In this document: one piece after another, positions 11,474 through 23,406 of the stretch | Position numbering within the stretch: the stretch's first letter is position 1 | How the letters are laid out: each line of letters starts with the position of its first letter | DNA from: Cyanodermella asteris | Lineage: Eukaryota; Ascomycota; Lecanoromycetes; Ostropales; Stictidaceae | Assembly: GCA_900618795.1 (NCBI GenBank) | Contig: UYJD01000008.1 | Location: 718,453-782,452, forward strand | Reading direction: 5' to 3' | DNA length: 64,000 bases | Program-made: the position numbers and the translations under genes | Notes under the pieces: model-generated | Databases searched by the model: none | Told to the model about the DNA's origin: nothing | What the model saw: the letters and a program-made list of their open reading frames with translations, nothing else

Positions 11474-12425
11474 TCAAAGAAAAGAATCCCTTAACATATC
11501 CATCGACGTATTCACCGTAGTCCGCATTGGGTCTGACGCTTCATACGAAGGCGGTCTCTCCGCTGGTAAGACGTCCCCGGACACGATATCCCTGGCTAGG
11601 GGAACGGGCTTCTCAATCATGGCACAATCGAAATTCCGAATAATCTGACCGCGTTAGCAAGATGACCAACCGAAACATCGTGCCTCCACTCACTTCGTAG
11701 ATGGCCTCAGCTATGGACATCAACGCCACTTCGTGAGCTCTACCTTCGATAAACACCGTGAAGGCCATCTTTACGGCCTCGACCAGCCCACGCTCATCTG
11801 TCAGCCAACGCTCTGGTCGGAAAACGCCCTCATCAATCTCAAAGAGCGCAGCATCGGACGTCGGCGCTTGTGCCGTTGCCTCGATCGACATGCAGTACTT
11901 GCGAAGCCCTTCCAACACGCAGGCGAAGAGGTATAGCCGTCGCTCGATTTCGATTTCGATTTCGTCGAATCGGTGTGGAATCCGCCACTGGTTCTCGGTG
12001 CGATCGACTTCGATCTTGAGTTTCCGGTATATCTCCGGGTCGGCCGCAATGGACATGAGGATGGATCCGACCACGTTCGAAGTACTCCTTTGGCTGGGAA
12101 TGCTGGCGAAAATTGTTAGTCGCCGGATTCAGGAAAGAGAAAACGATAGCACCCACAAGGCGAGCGAAGTTGCTTTCTGGATAGGTTCCGCATGGGTTTC
12201 GCTCAAGTCGATGGGGGCGACGTAAACCTGCCTCTGGGTTGAAGCTCTAGCATCATCGCCAGACATGATTTCCTTCTCGAGAGTGTTCACGAATAGGCCA
12301 ATAGCCTCATTGAACCTGGAGTACTGGCGAGCCAAAGATACCCGAAGCCACATCCCACAATGTGTCATGATGCCGACAGTAAAGATGGCGGGTGCAAGCA
12401 ACACATAGCCCAGGATTGCAAGCAT
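11474..12425 (-). CDS. Cytochrome P450-like short protein lacking heme cysteine
   Basis: CDS complement(join(11474..11644,11694..12102,12157..12425)), 282 aa. The introns are 49 nt (GTGAGT, branch GCTAAC, GTCAG) and 54 nt (GTGGGT, branch ACTAAC, GCCAG), and all phases agree. P450 features are an I-helix-like stretch followed by AADPEIYRKLKIEVD, a K-helix E-G-L-R (the ExxR motif), VFRPERWL (the PERF region), and a C-terminus IIRNFDCAMIEKP typical after the heme loop. The heme loop itself reads FIEGRAHEVAL with no cysteine. Only about 90 residues precede the I-helix instead of about 300. A TM-like segment, MLAILGYVLLAPAIFTVGIM, is at the N-terminus. Monooxygenase activity is not expected. It could be a decaying paralog or a repurposed protein; the preserved splicing and frame leave both open. 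Confidence 0.6.
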
Positions 12426-15400
12426 CTTTGCATATGAGGGCACTTTCGATGTATGGGAGGTGTAGAGCAAGAGATGGTGGTTCAAAGATAGCGCTGAGCT
12501 TGATTCAGGCGGGTGCGCTGGTCGCCTGAGTCAGTGGCCCGCTGAGCGACCTGGCTTCCAAATCAGTCGCTTTGCTTCCTTGACCTCCCTGCACCCACAA
12601 TTGCTCTTCTTCACCTCGAGTTCAGTGTCTTTCAACTTGAGCCTCGTGTACAGGTTATGGGTTAAACTCTCTTTAGCAACTGACACACAACTTTCATGAC
12701 CATTGTCCGCTCCACAGTCATAGTTCAGATCGACGTTCTAGGCTACCAGGACGAGTCTCAAGGATAGTCTCAAGAATCGCCGCTGGCTTGCCGGTTATCC
12801 TTTTATCCGACCATATTCCAGGCCCCGCATACTAGAGCCTTAAACGTGCCATTGCATCCTACGAAGAACGCTTGACATTTATGACACACCTGGCCTTTGA
12901 GGAATCGAACGAAGTGCAGAAATTTGAATTAAGTTGAATATAGTCAAAAAAGCCGCTCTGGCTCTGAAAAACAACACGAGTTGTTCAAGACTTGCAATTC
13001 GAGAAGAAAAGAGTGTCCGGGATCGCAATATTAAATAGGCTTGATAGTAAATGAGGCCCGCGAATGTGAGGGATGCAGCGTGACTTTCATGACACTGGAA
13101 GTTGATAATCACAGCCGGGCTGCATGCAGATGACGATGTCGAAGACGAATGTGGGTTCCAGGTCACGGATTTTTGGTCCGAAGAGAGTCGTCTGGATCTC
13201 AAGAGCGTTGGAATCCAGTAGCGTAGAACAAGTCAAAGTCGGCTTCTGAGGTAAGATTGAGACCAATGTTAAAAGCTCAATCTTGCATGATCTTCTAAAC
13301 CTCGCCACGGGACATGTCTTCAGGCTCATTTCCAAGTAGGGGCCATTCATCGCTTTCATCCGTGAGCTCACCTGCATGTTAACAAAAAAAGAGATCAGGC
13401 TTGGCATATTTGCTCAACGACCCAGTGCAAAGGAAGCAACACTATAATGGTGCAACAAAAGTGGCCGCGCACGTCAAGTTTGGCTGACACTGACAGCCCA
13501 GCCCAGCCAAAGGCTGCGTCTTGAAGCGGCGCCTCCAAGCCAATCTGAGAATCGTGCAGGTACGCGGCCTTCTCTGATTGCGATTGACCTGGTGGTCAGC
13601 ACGGAAGTAAAGCCAGCAATGTAATTGGAGCTGCACCACACCTCGAAAGGCGCTTTGCCGCACTCATGCTGAGATGTAAGCTCGTCCAGAGGGTGTGATG
13701 GAGATTCAGGAGCGCAATGCTCACCATGGGGTCTCTTTCTGCTGGCCGTCTGGAGTCTCCGCAGCTTCGTCGGCGTCACCCTGACGGACCTGACAGGTGG
13801 GAGCCTCTCCTATGGTGGATCGGTGGTGGTTGTGAACCTGGCAAAATTAGGTGATCGGGTTGATGGTTCGTGGTCAGAAATCCTCCCGCTATCTACGACA
13901 AGATGGCTCCAGCGGCCACGCACCTACCTGCCTGATGCAGGCGAACAACATGTGGTTGTTTCAATTTCAGCTTGGCCCTGCCAAAATTGCGGCCCAACAG
14001 CGGGTGAACACTGAACAGCCGCGGCTTGGATCCCTTTTTCCCTCTGCGGCCACCACGGTAGAGGAAGAAATGAGGATGATCGTTGGGCTTTGGTTTTTTT
14101 GTCAGCCTGAGCGACAAAGTCGGGGATCTCACTCTGTCGTCCGTCGCACGGTTGCAGGGTAATTGCGCCACTGAGATTGTGTTTGCGATCTTGCCGAGAT
14201 TTGACCGTATCGATCGGTCTTGGTTAAAGATAGGACGAAAATGTCTTCTGACTCGCGGTCTGACGTTCAGAGTCGACATGTCAGCGTAGCGATGCCCAAT
14301 TAGGGCGTGCGCCAACATGGCGACAGGCGACTTGATGGCTCTCAGACGCAAGCGCCAGGACCGTCGCTAACATTCAAAGTGCAGACCGTGAGCAAGGAGA
14401 CGAATGCGACATGCTCGCTTCGAGGCGTCGCGATGGCCATCCACCGGGTGCTTGCGCTTGATCTGACATGATTCCCAATGTTCGCTTCGTTGACGAAAAT
14501 TCGAAGCTCTGGACTAGAGGTAGTTTACTAGGTAAGGTACTCACGTACTGTCGTCCTGTCGGACTAATGACGTTCTTTGCTCGCAAATGGTTTACTGTAA
14601 TGATCTCTCCATTGGTGTGACCGTGTTGCATGGCCCCAAGCGTTCTTTTGCATATGCTGGGAGCAGTTTCCGCGGGACCGCGGCATGAAGTGACATTGCT
14701 CTCTTTCTACCAATTTGGCAGCTTGCATGTCGTTCAATTATCGCGACCACGCCACGACATCGACAGCGCGATCTCCCTAGGCCTTTACTTTAGGTCTACA
14801 GCGTAGGGCCAGCAGCACGAACGTTGCAGAGTCTTTGGTCGACGCAGCGATTTGGAGCGTCATCATGGTCATGTGCGTCTCTGTCCGGCCGCCTCTGTGG
14901 CAGAAAAAGGGGGGTCGATCGCAGCGATAGGCAATCGACTACGAGCCGGCCACGTTGGCGTGGAGAGGATCAGACGTCGATCGGCAACTTCCCAGGGGGC
15001 CACGTTTCTCCTCCGAACGAAGAGTCGCTAGACGAGGAGGCACACGCGTGCGACTGACCGTGGGCAAAAAAAAATTCAGGCAGGATGGGTATGTAGCCAG
15101 CCGCTGGAAGCGCACTCCTGAATCCTGAAGCAAGCAGACAGTGTTTCTGGCGCAAGTTGATCCGCTGGATTGAACACAGCCTGGCCGGCTGTCGTTCCTT
15201 CGGTACCGAGACAAACTTGTGAAGCCTTTGCTGATATCATCAAAGCACGTGGGGGATAAAGCACCTCTTGTTCTTGAAACTAGCAAACCTCTCCAACTCG
15301 AGGACGAAAAGAGAAATCCGAAGTTGTTTGCGCCAGCACAGTGGTGGATCTAGGCAAGCGTCCAGAGCATTAACAGCCTAGTCTTTCACCCGGCACAGCA

Positions 15401-16616
15401 TATGTTGTGTGACTTGGAAAGGAGGACCCCCCTGAACGCTGCCGAGCGGCTCCATCCTTCGCTAGAGGCCGTTCGACAAGTCACTTTCTACTGCGTGAGG
15501 GCCGGGACGCTGGGAGCGGTCGAGCGCGGCTGCCGGCCCTCTACCGAAGGACGATTATTGGGCGGCGAGAGGTCCAATGGGCCACACTTGTCCCAGGCAG
15601 GCAGGGAGTCGTCGTCGGAAAGGTCATCTTAGGTGAAAGATTGGCTGCAGCTTGTGATAGTGGAATTGGTCGCCGAGTATCATAATGCGAGGCTGCGGAC
15701 CACGGTCAGCATCAGCGCCGGCAGAAAAGAAGACTTGTTTGAAGATGCTGTTTTGCCTGGCAGACCCGGCGACCAGGCTCCAGCCCACGGACGCTTCGTT
15801 ACAGGCGGTTGTGGTGAGGGTCGGTTTGCTGTCTTTGCCCCGTGCGACTCCTTGCTGGTCCATGCTCTTTTGCTCTGCTCTGCTCTGCTCTGCTGTGCTG
15901 GAGGTGTGGTCGTGGTCCACATCCCTGCCGGCCCACCGTCATCCAGCAGTGTTTCCGTGCGATAGACGCTTTCTTTTGCCCCTGGACCGACGGCGGCGTA
16001 GTGGTACTGTACTAGTACCTGAGGCTGGCCCACTCGTTCGTTCCCTGCGTCGAGTGTCTTGGACGGCTGTTATTTTGTCTTCGGCGCCTGTCTCACTTTC
16101 GACTGCACTACCCCATCATATAGAAAAGACGTTCTTTTGCGCCGCCGCTCGCCATCAGCCTGTACACCATCAGTTCTACATACTTCCTTTTCGACGTCGT
16201 ATCGCTGCGGCGTATCGGCTGTAGTCGAGTCGTCGCCAGCCGAGCGCGAGGCAGTGATCCGCGCGTGTTCCCAGCCCGGCGCGCGCAAACCAACCACCAG
16301 CGAAAGACGCATTTCAGCTGCCAGACCGTAGCCAGCCTTCTCTCTCTCCACCAGACACTCTCCACACCCACGCAAGCCTCACGACTTTCACGATTCACGA
16401 TTGCTGACGAGCTTCTTTTGGCTTTTTGCGACTTCTCAACCACAACTCAACCACTATACGCACGCAGACGCAACCATGCCTCTCGCTGCCAGCCGCTAGG
16501 ATCGGCGCACCTCCAGCCTTGCTGTCCTTCGCAAGGACAAGCGACGTCTTGACGCCGTCGGGCTGCAGGATCCCCCTCATCAGCGCATTGAGCGCCTGTG
16601 CCATCATACGCACAAA
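12426..16616. other. Intergenic, 4.2 kb, no gene recognised
   Basis: The longest gene-poor stretch of the window. Open frames are short, overlap on both strands and show no domains. An open frame near 13087-13407 (minus) looks somewhat protein-like but has no start/splice context I can support. The right 600 nt is CT-rich and is probably the leader of the kinesin gene. Confidence 0.5.
15871..15900 (+). repeat. TGCTC pentanucleotide microsatellite
   Basis: Four perfect TGCTC units followed by two TGCTG variants, in non-coding sequence upstream of the kinesin gene. Confidence 0.85.
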
Positions 16617-19600
16617 ATGGCGGCCACTCCGCCCGCCTCACCTCTCCCACGCAGCATGGATGCGCGCGACAGAAGCAGCAGCATGAGTTTGAGCAATGAG
16701 ACTGGCTCCAAGGTCGCCGGCAGCAGCCGGGCCTCCGACGAGGCCAGCAAGACCTCGGTCAAAGTTGGTGAGTAATCCGGCGTTGATTGAGCTACTGCAG
16801 GCCATTTGTGAGTGAGCTAACATGTACTGCAGCCATCAGAATCAGACCTCCCTTTAAGCCTACAGACCCTGGCTATCATCTCATCCCTCAAAGATTTCAG
16901 CGTTCCATGGTCCATAACACCTCTCCTACCACCATTACGATCGATTCACCTCAGAAGAACTCGGCACGCAAGGTCTTCGTCTTTGACCGCGTCTTTGGCG
17001 AGGATGTGCAGCAGGAAGGTGTTTACGAGTACATTAGCTCGAGCGTCGACGCATTTGTGCAGGGCTACAATGTGTCAATCATGGCATACGGTCAATCAGG
17101 AGCAGGGAAATCGTTCACGATGGGTACAGCTGATCCTGACGAGCAACAAGGCTCGGAATCCGTTGGAATTATTCCCCGCGCTGCCATGAGTCTCTTCGCA
17201 AAGCTCAATGGTACCTCACGTCATTCACGTAACATGTCGCAGCTCAAGACCCCCAACCGATACTCTATGACTTTCGCAAACGGCCTCTCGGGCAAGTCTT
17301 CGGTCGAACGGGGCTGGCAGCTCAAGGCGACTTATGTTGAGATTTACAACGAGCAACTCCGGGACCTCTTGATACCCGAAGGCACACCCTTCGAGCAGCG
17401 CCCCATACCCGCTATCAGAGAGGACAAGGGTCGTATCCTACTCACCAATCTCACCCAGGTCGACATCAACTCCGTACAGGATTTGCTCGACGCCCTCAGC
17501 TACGGTTCATCTGTGCGCCAAACTGACTCGACCGCAATCAACGCAAGATCTTCTCGTTCGCACGCTGTTTTCAGTCTGAATCTCGTCCAGTGCAAGAACT
17601 TTGACTCGGAGATCAACAAGAGGAACAGTGCTCCTGTTGAAGCGCTGGGTGCCGAGAACTTTGTCACTACTGACAGCAAGCTTCACTTTGTGGATTTGGC
17701 GGGTAGCGAGCGCCTCAAGAACACGCAAGCAATTGGTGAACGCGCCAAGGAGGGCATCTCCATCAACGCCGGCCTCGCAAGTCTTGGAAAGGTCATTTCG
17801 CAGCTGTCTTCTCGCCAAGCCGGCTCGCATGTTTCGTATCGTGACTCCAAGCTTACTCGCCTCTTACAAGATTCTCTCGGAGGCAATGCAATCACTTACC
17901 TTGTTGCGTGTGTCACACCGGCCGAGTTCCATCTCAGCGAAACTGTCAACACCGTTCAGTACGCACAAAGAGCTCGCAACATACAGAGCAAGCCCCAGAT
18001 CCAGCAAGTCGCAGATGAAGGCGACAAGCAAGCTGTAATCGACAGACTGCAAGCCGAGATTCTATTTCTGCGGGGCCAGATCCAGCTATCACATCAGGCA
18101 AACGCACCATCCTCGAATGGTGAGCGTATCGAGCGTCAGGGCGAGCGTGAAGCCGAGCTCCAGGAGCACCTGCTCGATGTTCAGGAAAGCTACTCTGCGC
18201 TTAGCAAGCGCCACGCCCGCCTCGTCTCAGAGATCAGCAGAGCTGGTCATGACGCTGAAGCCAAGGCTCTAGCCTCTGGCGAAGACCCCGTCGAGCGCAT
18301 CAAGCGGTCCGAGTCTTTCGACCAAGCAATTGAGCAAATGGTCACCGAGTACGAAACTACAATCCAAAGTCTCGAGACTTCCCTCTCATCAACCCGCTCT
18401 CAGCTGTCTGGTTCCGAGAGCAAGTTGCTTGAGCACGAATCAAAGATATCTTACATCGAGACTGTCAATGCGCAACTTACACAACGTCTTGACAAGATCA
18501 TGAACCGCGAGTCGAGCCTCGAGAGTTATGCTCGCGACTTGGAAGCGAGACTAGACGGTCGTGCCGATGCCGACGACCGCAACACATCGATCGTTGCTGA
18601 CCTCAGAGGCGAACTCAACAGACTTCGTGAGGCTGAAGCGACTTCAGAGGATTATATCTCGACCCTGGAGGAGCGTCTCGCTGAGGCTGAGGGAGACATG
18701 GAGCTTATGAATCGGGAGATCAACCGTCTTGAACACGTCGTGGATCGCCAACGCAGTGTCGGTAAGCTCGACAACTTGCTGCACGACTACGACAAGATCC
18801 AAAGCAAAAAGGCAGCCGCTTCCAACGGCACGACAGCCACGATCCCAGACCAGAATGTTCCAGTTGACGGACCTGCGGAAGAGAATGATTCCGCGTCAGG
18901 CGCCGAGAAAGCCGAAAAGGAGAGCAGCGGCCTTGGCAATGCAGTCCTTACCCAAATGCAATATGTCGAAGAAAAGCTTGATGCGGTCAACCAGGAGCTC
19001 GTCTCCCTGTGCGTCGAGCATGATTCCACAATTAACGAGTATGACCTGCTCTCGGCCAAATACGAGGAAGCTCTTCGCCGCCTTGCAGTGCACGAGGGCG
19101 CTGAGCTGCAACAGCCGAACGGAAAGACATCTCCGGCAGCTTTTTTAGCAGACGCGAGGTTGAGAGAGGTGAAGAACAGCGGAGGACAAGAGTCATCCTC
19201 GCGATCGCTCTCGTCGGAATTGTCTTCTGCTGGTGCATCACCTATTACAGCCAACGAGGAGCATTTCCACGGTCCTGATAGTGACGCACAGCCACGCAGC
19301 ACTCCAGGCACAAGTGTAAGCTCATCCACCGCTCGTCCCTTGTCGGATCTTTCTGCACCCAGCATCGACAGTCGGTCGTCTCAGCCTGTCGCCAGTAATC
19401 AGCATGCCATCGTCAAGGAAGTCGAGGAATTGAAAGCTGCCAATGCGTACAAGGAGGAACGTCTCGAAGAACTCACGAAAGAACTGGAAGACGTCAGAAC
19501 CGAGCACGACAAGCATCTGGAGATGGTGGCAAACCTCAGAGCTGAAGTACAGCGAGCCAAGGCTGGTACCCCCAACTCACCGACAACTGGTCATCACTTC

Positions 19601-21535
19601 GTCAGGCGCAAGTCCGGTCAAGTCCTCAGTAGCGATCGCACCAACAGAGCATTCGTCTCGCTCGGTAACATCGCTTCTGACCACTTTGAAGACTTTCCCG
19701 ATGTTCGAGAGAACTTCAACATCCAGCTAAACGCTCTTTCTTCCGAGATGACAAGCCGCAGCGAACGTATCGAGTCGCTCGAGGCAGAGCTCACCAATGC
19801 CAAGAAGGAGATGGAAGCAAAGATGCAGATCATCTCTGGCCTCGCTCGCGAGCGATCGAGCATGAAGACGGCTACCCCGGTTGACATTTCTGTTGTTTCA
19901 AGCATGCGTGAGCAGCTTGCCCGAAATGAACAGCATGTCAAGGCACTGCAGGATCAGCTCGGATCTCGTGAGAGTGAACTCGGCAAGGAGATCCGTGCTT
20001 TGAAAGCAGCTCTGCGAGACAGTGAGAAATCCGTAAGCGAGAATGGCGACCGTGAAATCCACCCGGATGAAGCAAATGAGCTATCACAACTCCGGGAGAA
20101 GTTGCTCGAAACCGAGTCCGAGCACAAGCAAGAAGTTGCCGAAATGAAGGCTGCCTCATCAGCCATGATGGCCACCATCACCGAATTGGAGTCCACCTTG
20201 ACCAGTGTCCACGCTGCTCAGCAACAGACTGTTGCCGAGTCTGATGACCGCAAGCGAGCCGCCGATGCAGCCACACACGCCCTCGAGGTTGAGCGTGTGA
20301 AGCTGACAGAGGAACTCGAACAAACACGAGCCACTGTTCAGACGCATGCTAGTCGATACGCCGACCTCCAGAGAGCTTATGAAGAACTCGGCCATGAGCT
20401 TGAGCAGCACAGCGGCCTCAACACCGCGACCGTCGCTCAGCTTGAAAACCAGGCAAGCCAGATCACCATGCTCGAACAGCATCTCTCCAACCAATACGAC
20501 GCCATTGAGCAGTACAAGGACACTGTCAAAGAGATGGCCGAAAACCACGCAAAGGAACTTGACCACTTACAGGGCATGCTTGCCCACCACGACGGCGAGA
20601 ACAAGGACGTCAATGCTGACGGTGCGAGTGATGTGCACCAGCGTCTCCGTGCTGCGGAAGATGCTCGAGCAACTGCAGAGGGAGCTTTGGCTGCCGTGCA
20701 GGCGAAGGTACAGGCCCTGGCTAAGCTCGAAGAGCAATTGAGAGAAGAGAACAACCAGTTGCGAGATCGCGAGCAACGTGCCAGTCGGTTGGTTGGTGAG
20801 CTGGAGGGACAGCTTACGAATACATACGAAGAGAACAAGCAGGCCGAGTCAAGACGGTCAACATACCAGCAGACGAGCGAGAAGGAGCTTGCCGATGCTC
20901 GTGCAGCCGCAGCCAAAGCTGAGCAACAGCTTGGCGAGCTCACTTTGCGCCTTCAGCAGATCGAACGCTCGGGAACGCCTAGCCAGGGAGAGTTCCCTGA
21001 ACGCGCCGATCGGACCAACTCAATCGCCAGCCGCAAGAGCATTGGTCTTGCCGGTTTGCCCTCGCCACCTCCAGCAATTCCTCTGCCTCCGCTGCCTGCG
21101 AACATGCCCCAGAGTCCATTCGCAGCTACCTTTGCCGACTCGGAAGGAAGGCCCACCTCGCCGCCAGTCTCGAAACGGGACAGCGCCACTCAAGCTCGCC
21201 TCGAGGAGCAAGAAGCCAGGATAAAGACGATTGAGAAGCATCTCTTCGCAGAGAAGCAGCTCACAGCCACTCTCGAGGAAGCCCTGGTTGACGTCGAGAG
21301 CACGAGTGACAAGTGGAAGAAGGAGGCAGAGGACTTCCGCAAGAAGGCCTCGGATATCGAGCAAGAGCTTTCGTCATTGAAGCAGGAGCGAAGTGCAACC
21401 AGGCACAGCGTTCAGCAAATGGAAGACGAGAGAAACCGCCGCCTTGAAGCCGAGCGAGCACACGCAAGGCTCGAGGAGAAGATGGCATTGATCAGCAAAC
21501 AGAAAAAGAAGAAGGGCACGCTCAATTGCTTCTAG
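16617..21535 (+). CDS. N-terminal-motor kinesin with long coiled coil (kinesin-4-like)
   Basis: CDS join(16617..16767,16833..21535), 1617 aa. The 65-nt intron (GTGAGT...CTGCAG) joins KV to AIRIRPP at the start of the motor. Motor domain residues are about 48-435, with P-loop GQSGAGKS (137-144), switch I NARSSRSH (287-294) and switch II DLAGSE (338-343). All nucleotide-contact motifs are intact, so it should be an active plus-end type motor. Residues about 450 to the C-terminus are nearly continuous heptad-rich coiled coil, interrupted by Ser-rich linkers (about 800-890) and a proline-rich patch PSPPPAIPLPPLP (about 1458). The C-terminus is Lys-rich and ends in NCF. The length and N-terminal motor resemble fungal kinesin-4/KIF4 proteins, but the subfamily is an inference. 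The Ser-rich N-terminal 48 residues may be phosphoregulated. Confidence 0.9.
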
Positions 21536-22169
21536 GAGGAAGAAGAGAAGATCACAAGCGAAGCCAACACCAGCAGTCACGTGCATACGATGATTCAAGC
21601 ATACGAGGCGATCAACCTCAAAAGCGATGCAGCTCTTTCAAGGGCAAATGGCCCCCGACGCCATGCGACGTCGGAAGTGACAGCTCCTCGAGGGCTCCAA
21701 AACATATATACACATACCGCCGACGAAATGTCAGCGAAAACTTGTGAGGAGATGGAAGAAGTACATGACAAGCTCTATACGAACAGGCGTTTTGGGATCT
21801 GATGGCACTGGTGTTGTTTGAGTTTGCTTTCCCGCCAGTCTTTTGAAACGGATACCCTTTTGTCAATGAATAGTGGAGGAACGCAGAAACTTGGAGATGA
21901 CCCGTGGGAGGAGCTGTACAACCGTCAGCGAAGTGGTCTACGGACCCGGGATCGAATTGGGAAGGATACACACAAAAAGCACTGTACACTACGATGGAGT
22001 CGAAGGCATGCTATGCAAACCGGATAAAGAACACGAAAAGTCGGAAGAAGCAAGCAATGCAGTATAATAGCTGTTCCAATAGACGAATGAAACAAACACG
22101 TTTCTGCATATTCTAGTACATCCCAAACTGTCATGCCTCAGAATAAGAATCGTAGCTTGTGTTATCCAC
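21536..22169. other. Convergent intergenic region, 634 nt
   Basis: 3' flanks of the kinesin and of the ubiquitin hydrolase gene. It should hold both transcript ends. No coding potential was recognised. Confidence 0.5.
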
Positions 22170-23062
22170 CTAATCGAGAGCCATGCTGAGAGCAACGATA
22201 CTAAATCTCAGATCGCCACCGCCACTGCCCTGCTCTCTCTTCAAGAAGGCTCGAGGCCCGAGATCGCGAGCTTTTTCACTCAAGACGTCCTCGTCGGGTT
22301 CTAGCTTTCCTAGAATGCTGTCAGCATGCATCCATGGTTCAAGCCACGCGAGACCATACCTCTGTTAATCGGACCCGTCCGGCGCCCATCCAGCTCCCAC
22401 AAATTCCCCTCCCTTGACTTGACGAAACAAACGTAATGCGTCTCAATCGAATCCTCCACCGGCGGCGCCGTCGTATCCCCCAGCTGCGCCGCGCCCGCAT
22501 GCGCCGCCTCCAACGCATCGGACTCGTACAACAAGTCCGCCCGTTCCGCCGGCTTCAACGGCACGGCCTGCCTGATCAGCTTCTCCAGGGGACTGTCTCT
22601 GGTCAGATGATCCGTCACCGGTCCGTTGCTGGCCGCGTGCAGGAGCCCGATCAGCCCGCACGCGTTGGCGATGGTCTGCCTGTACCAGATGACCTCTTCG
22701 TCGGGGCCGGAGCCGTCGTAGATGGGTCGGGAGCCGTCTTCGGCTCTGCGGAAGGACTCGTAGGCGGCGTTGATGGGGAAGACGAGGAGGAGGGCGTAGG
22801 CGGGTCGGGGCACGAAGGCGAGGAGCTCTTCTTCGTCGAGGCTGTAGACGTCGTGGAAGGCGACTGTAGGGGACATGCCCAGTTCGCGGACGAGGGAGGT
22901 CATTACTTCGGGGTTGTTTTCTGTGTATATCGATGCATATCAGTGAATGATCTTGGGCAGTGCTTTTCAGTAAGGTGGTTTCTGGAAAATGGGACCCCAC
23001 GCACCTAGTGGGATGAAGCGCTTGCGCTCGAGCGGGACATTTGCGTTCTCTGGTGCCGCCAT
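22170..23062 (-). CDS. Ubiquitin C-terminal hydrolase, UCH-L3/Yuh1 type (peptidase C12)
   Basis: CDS complement(join(22170..22309,22360..22920,23005..23062)), 252 aa. The introns are 50 nt (GTATGG...TCTAG) and 84 nt (GTGCGT...CACAG). The catalytic set is visible: Gln101 in the oxyanion position, the Cys107 nucleophile in NACGLIGLLHA, His181 in THYVCFV and Asp197 in WELDG. The C-terminus FSIVALS closes the domain as in UCH-L3. The enzyme releases small adducts from the ubiquitin or Nedd8/Rub1 C-terminus in the cytosol. Length and motif spacing are normal for the family. Without the last intron the frame stops before the essential C-terminal strand, so the third exon is well supported. It is divergent from PEX12, sharing a 344-nt promoter. 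Confidence 0.93.
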
Positions 23063-23406
23063 GGTGATGTTCCTAATGTATGGCAAGGTTGTGTCGAAGT
23101 CGAGGAATCCAGAGCGGAGAAAGGTGTGAGTGGAAGAGTGGTGGCAAGAGGACGTGGAAGTTGTCTCGTTGTTTACTCAAGGCCGCAGCTATCCGCTCAG
23201 TGACAACTCAGCTAAGCTCAGCTCAGCTCAGGGCAATCGTCAGTGAGTGCCGAACAGGGTCCGATTCAAGCTTCAGCCACCTTCCGTCCACGCAAAAGCC
23301 GAGGCTTGTGCTCCCGCTCCGGATATCGACATGCATCCTGTCTCACTTCAACACTTCGACTCCTCATCACATCTGCCCTGGCTCGATTTCGCCCCCGAGT
23401 CCAGCC
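23063..23406. promoter_or_regulatory. Bidirectional promoter region between UCH and PEX12
   Basis: 344 nt between the two divergent start codons. It contains an AGCTC-type pentamer repeat (23206-23230). There is no clear TATA box, which is common for housekeeping genes. Confidence 0.5.
23206..23230 (+). repeat. Short AGCTC/GCTCA pentamer repeat
   Basis: Four to five overlapping units of CAGCT/CAGCTAAG type, in the divergent promoter. Confidence 0.6.

Noticed and set aside
13087-13407. Protein-like minus-strand open frame in the 4-kb gap
   Set aside because: No domain, start context or supported splice partners; a decayed gene cannot be shown by eye.
21524-21535. CaaX-type prenylation signal at the kinesin C-terminus
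   Set aside because: The protein ends NCF, with Cys second from last, which does not fit CaaX or CC/CxC.
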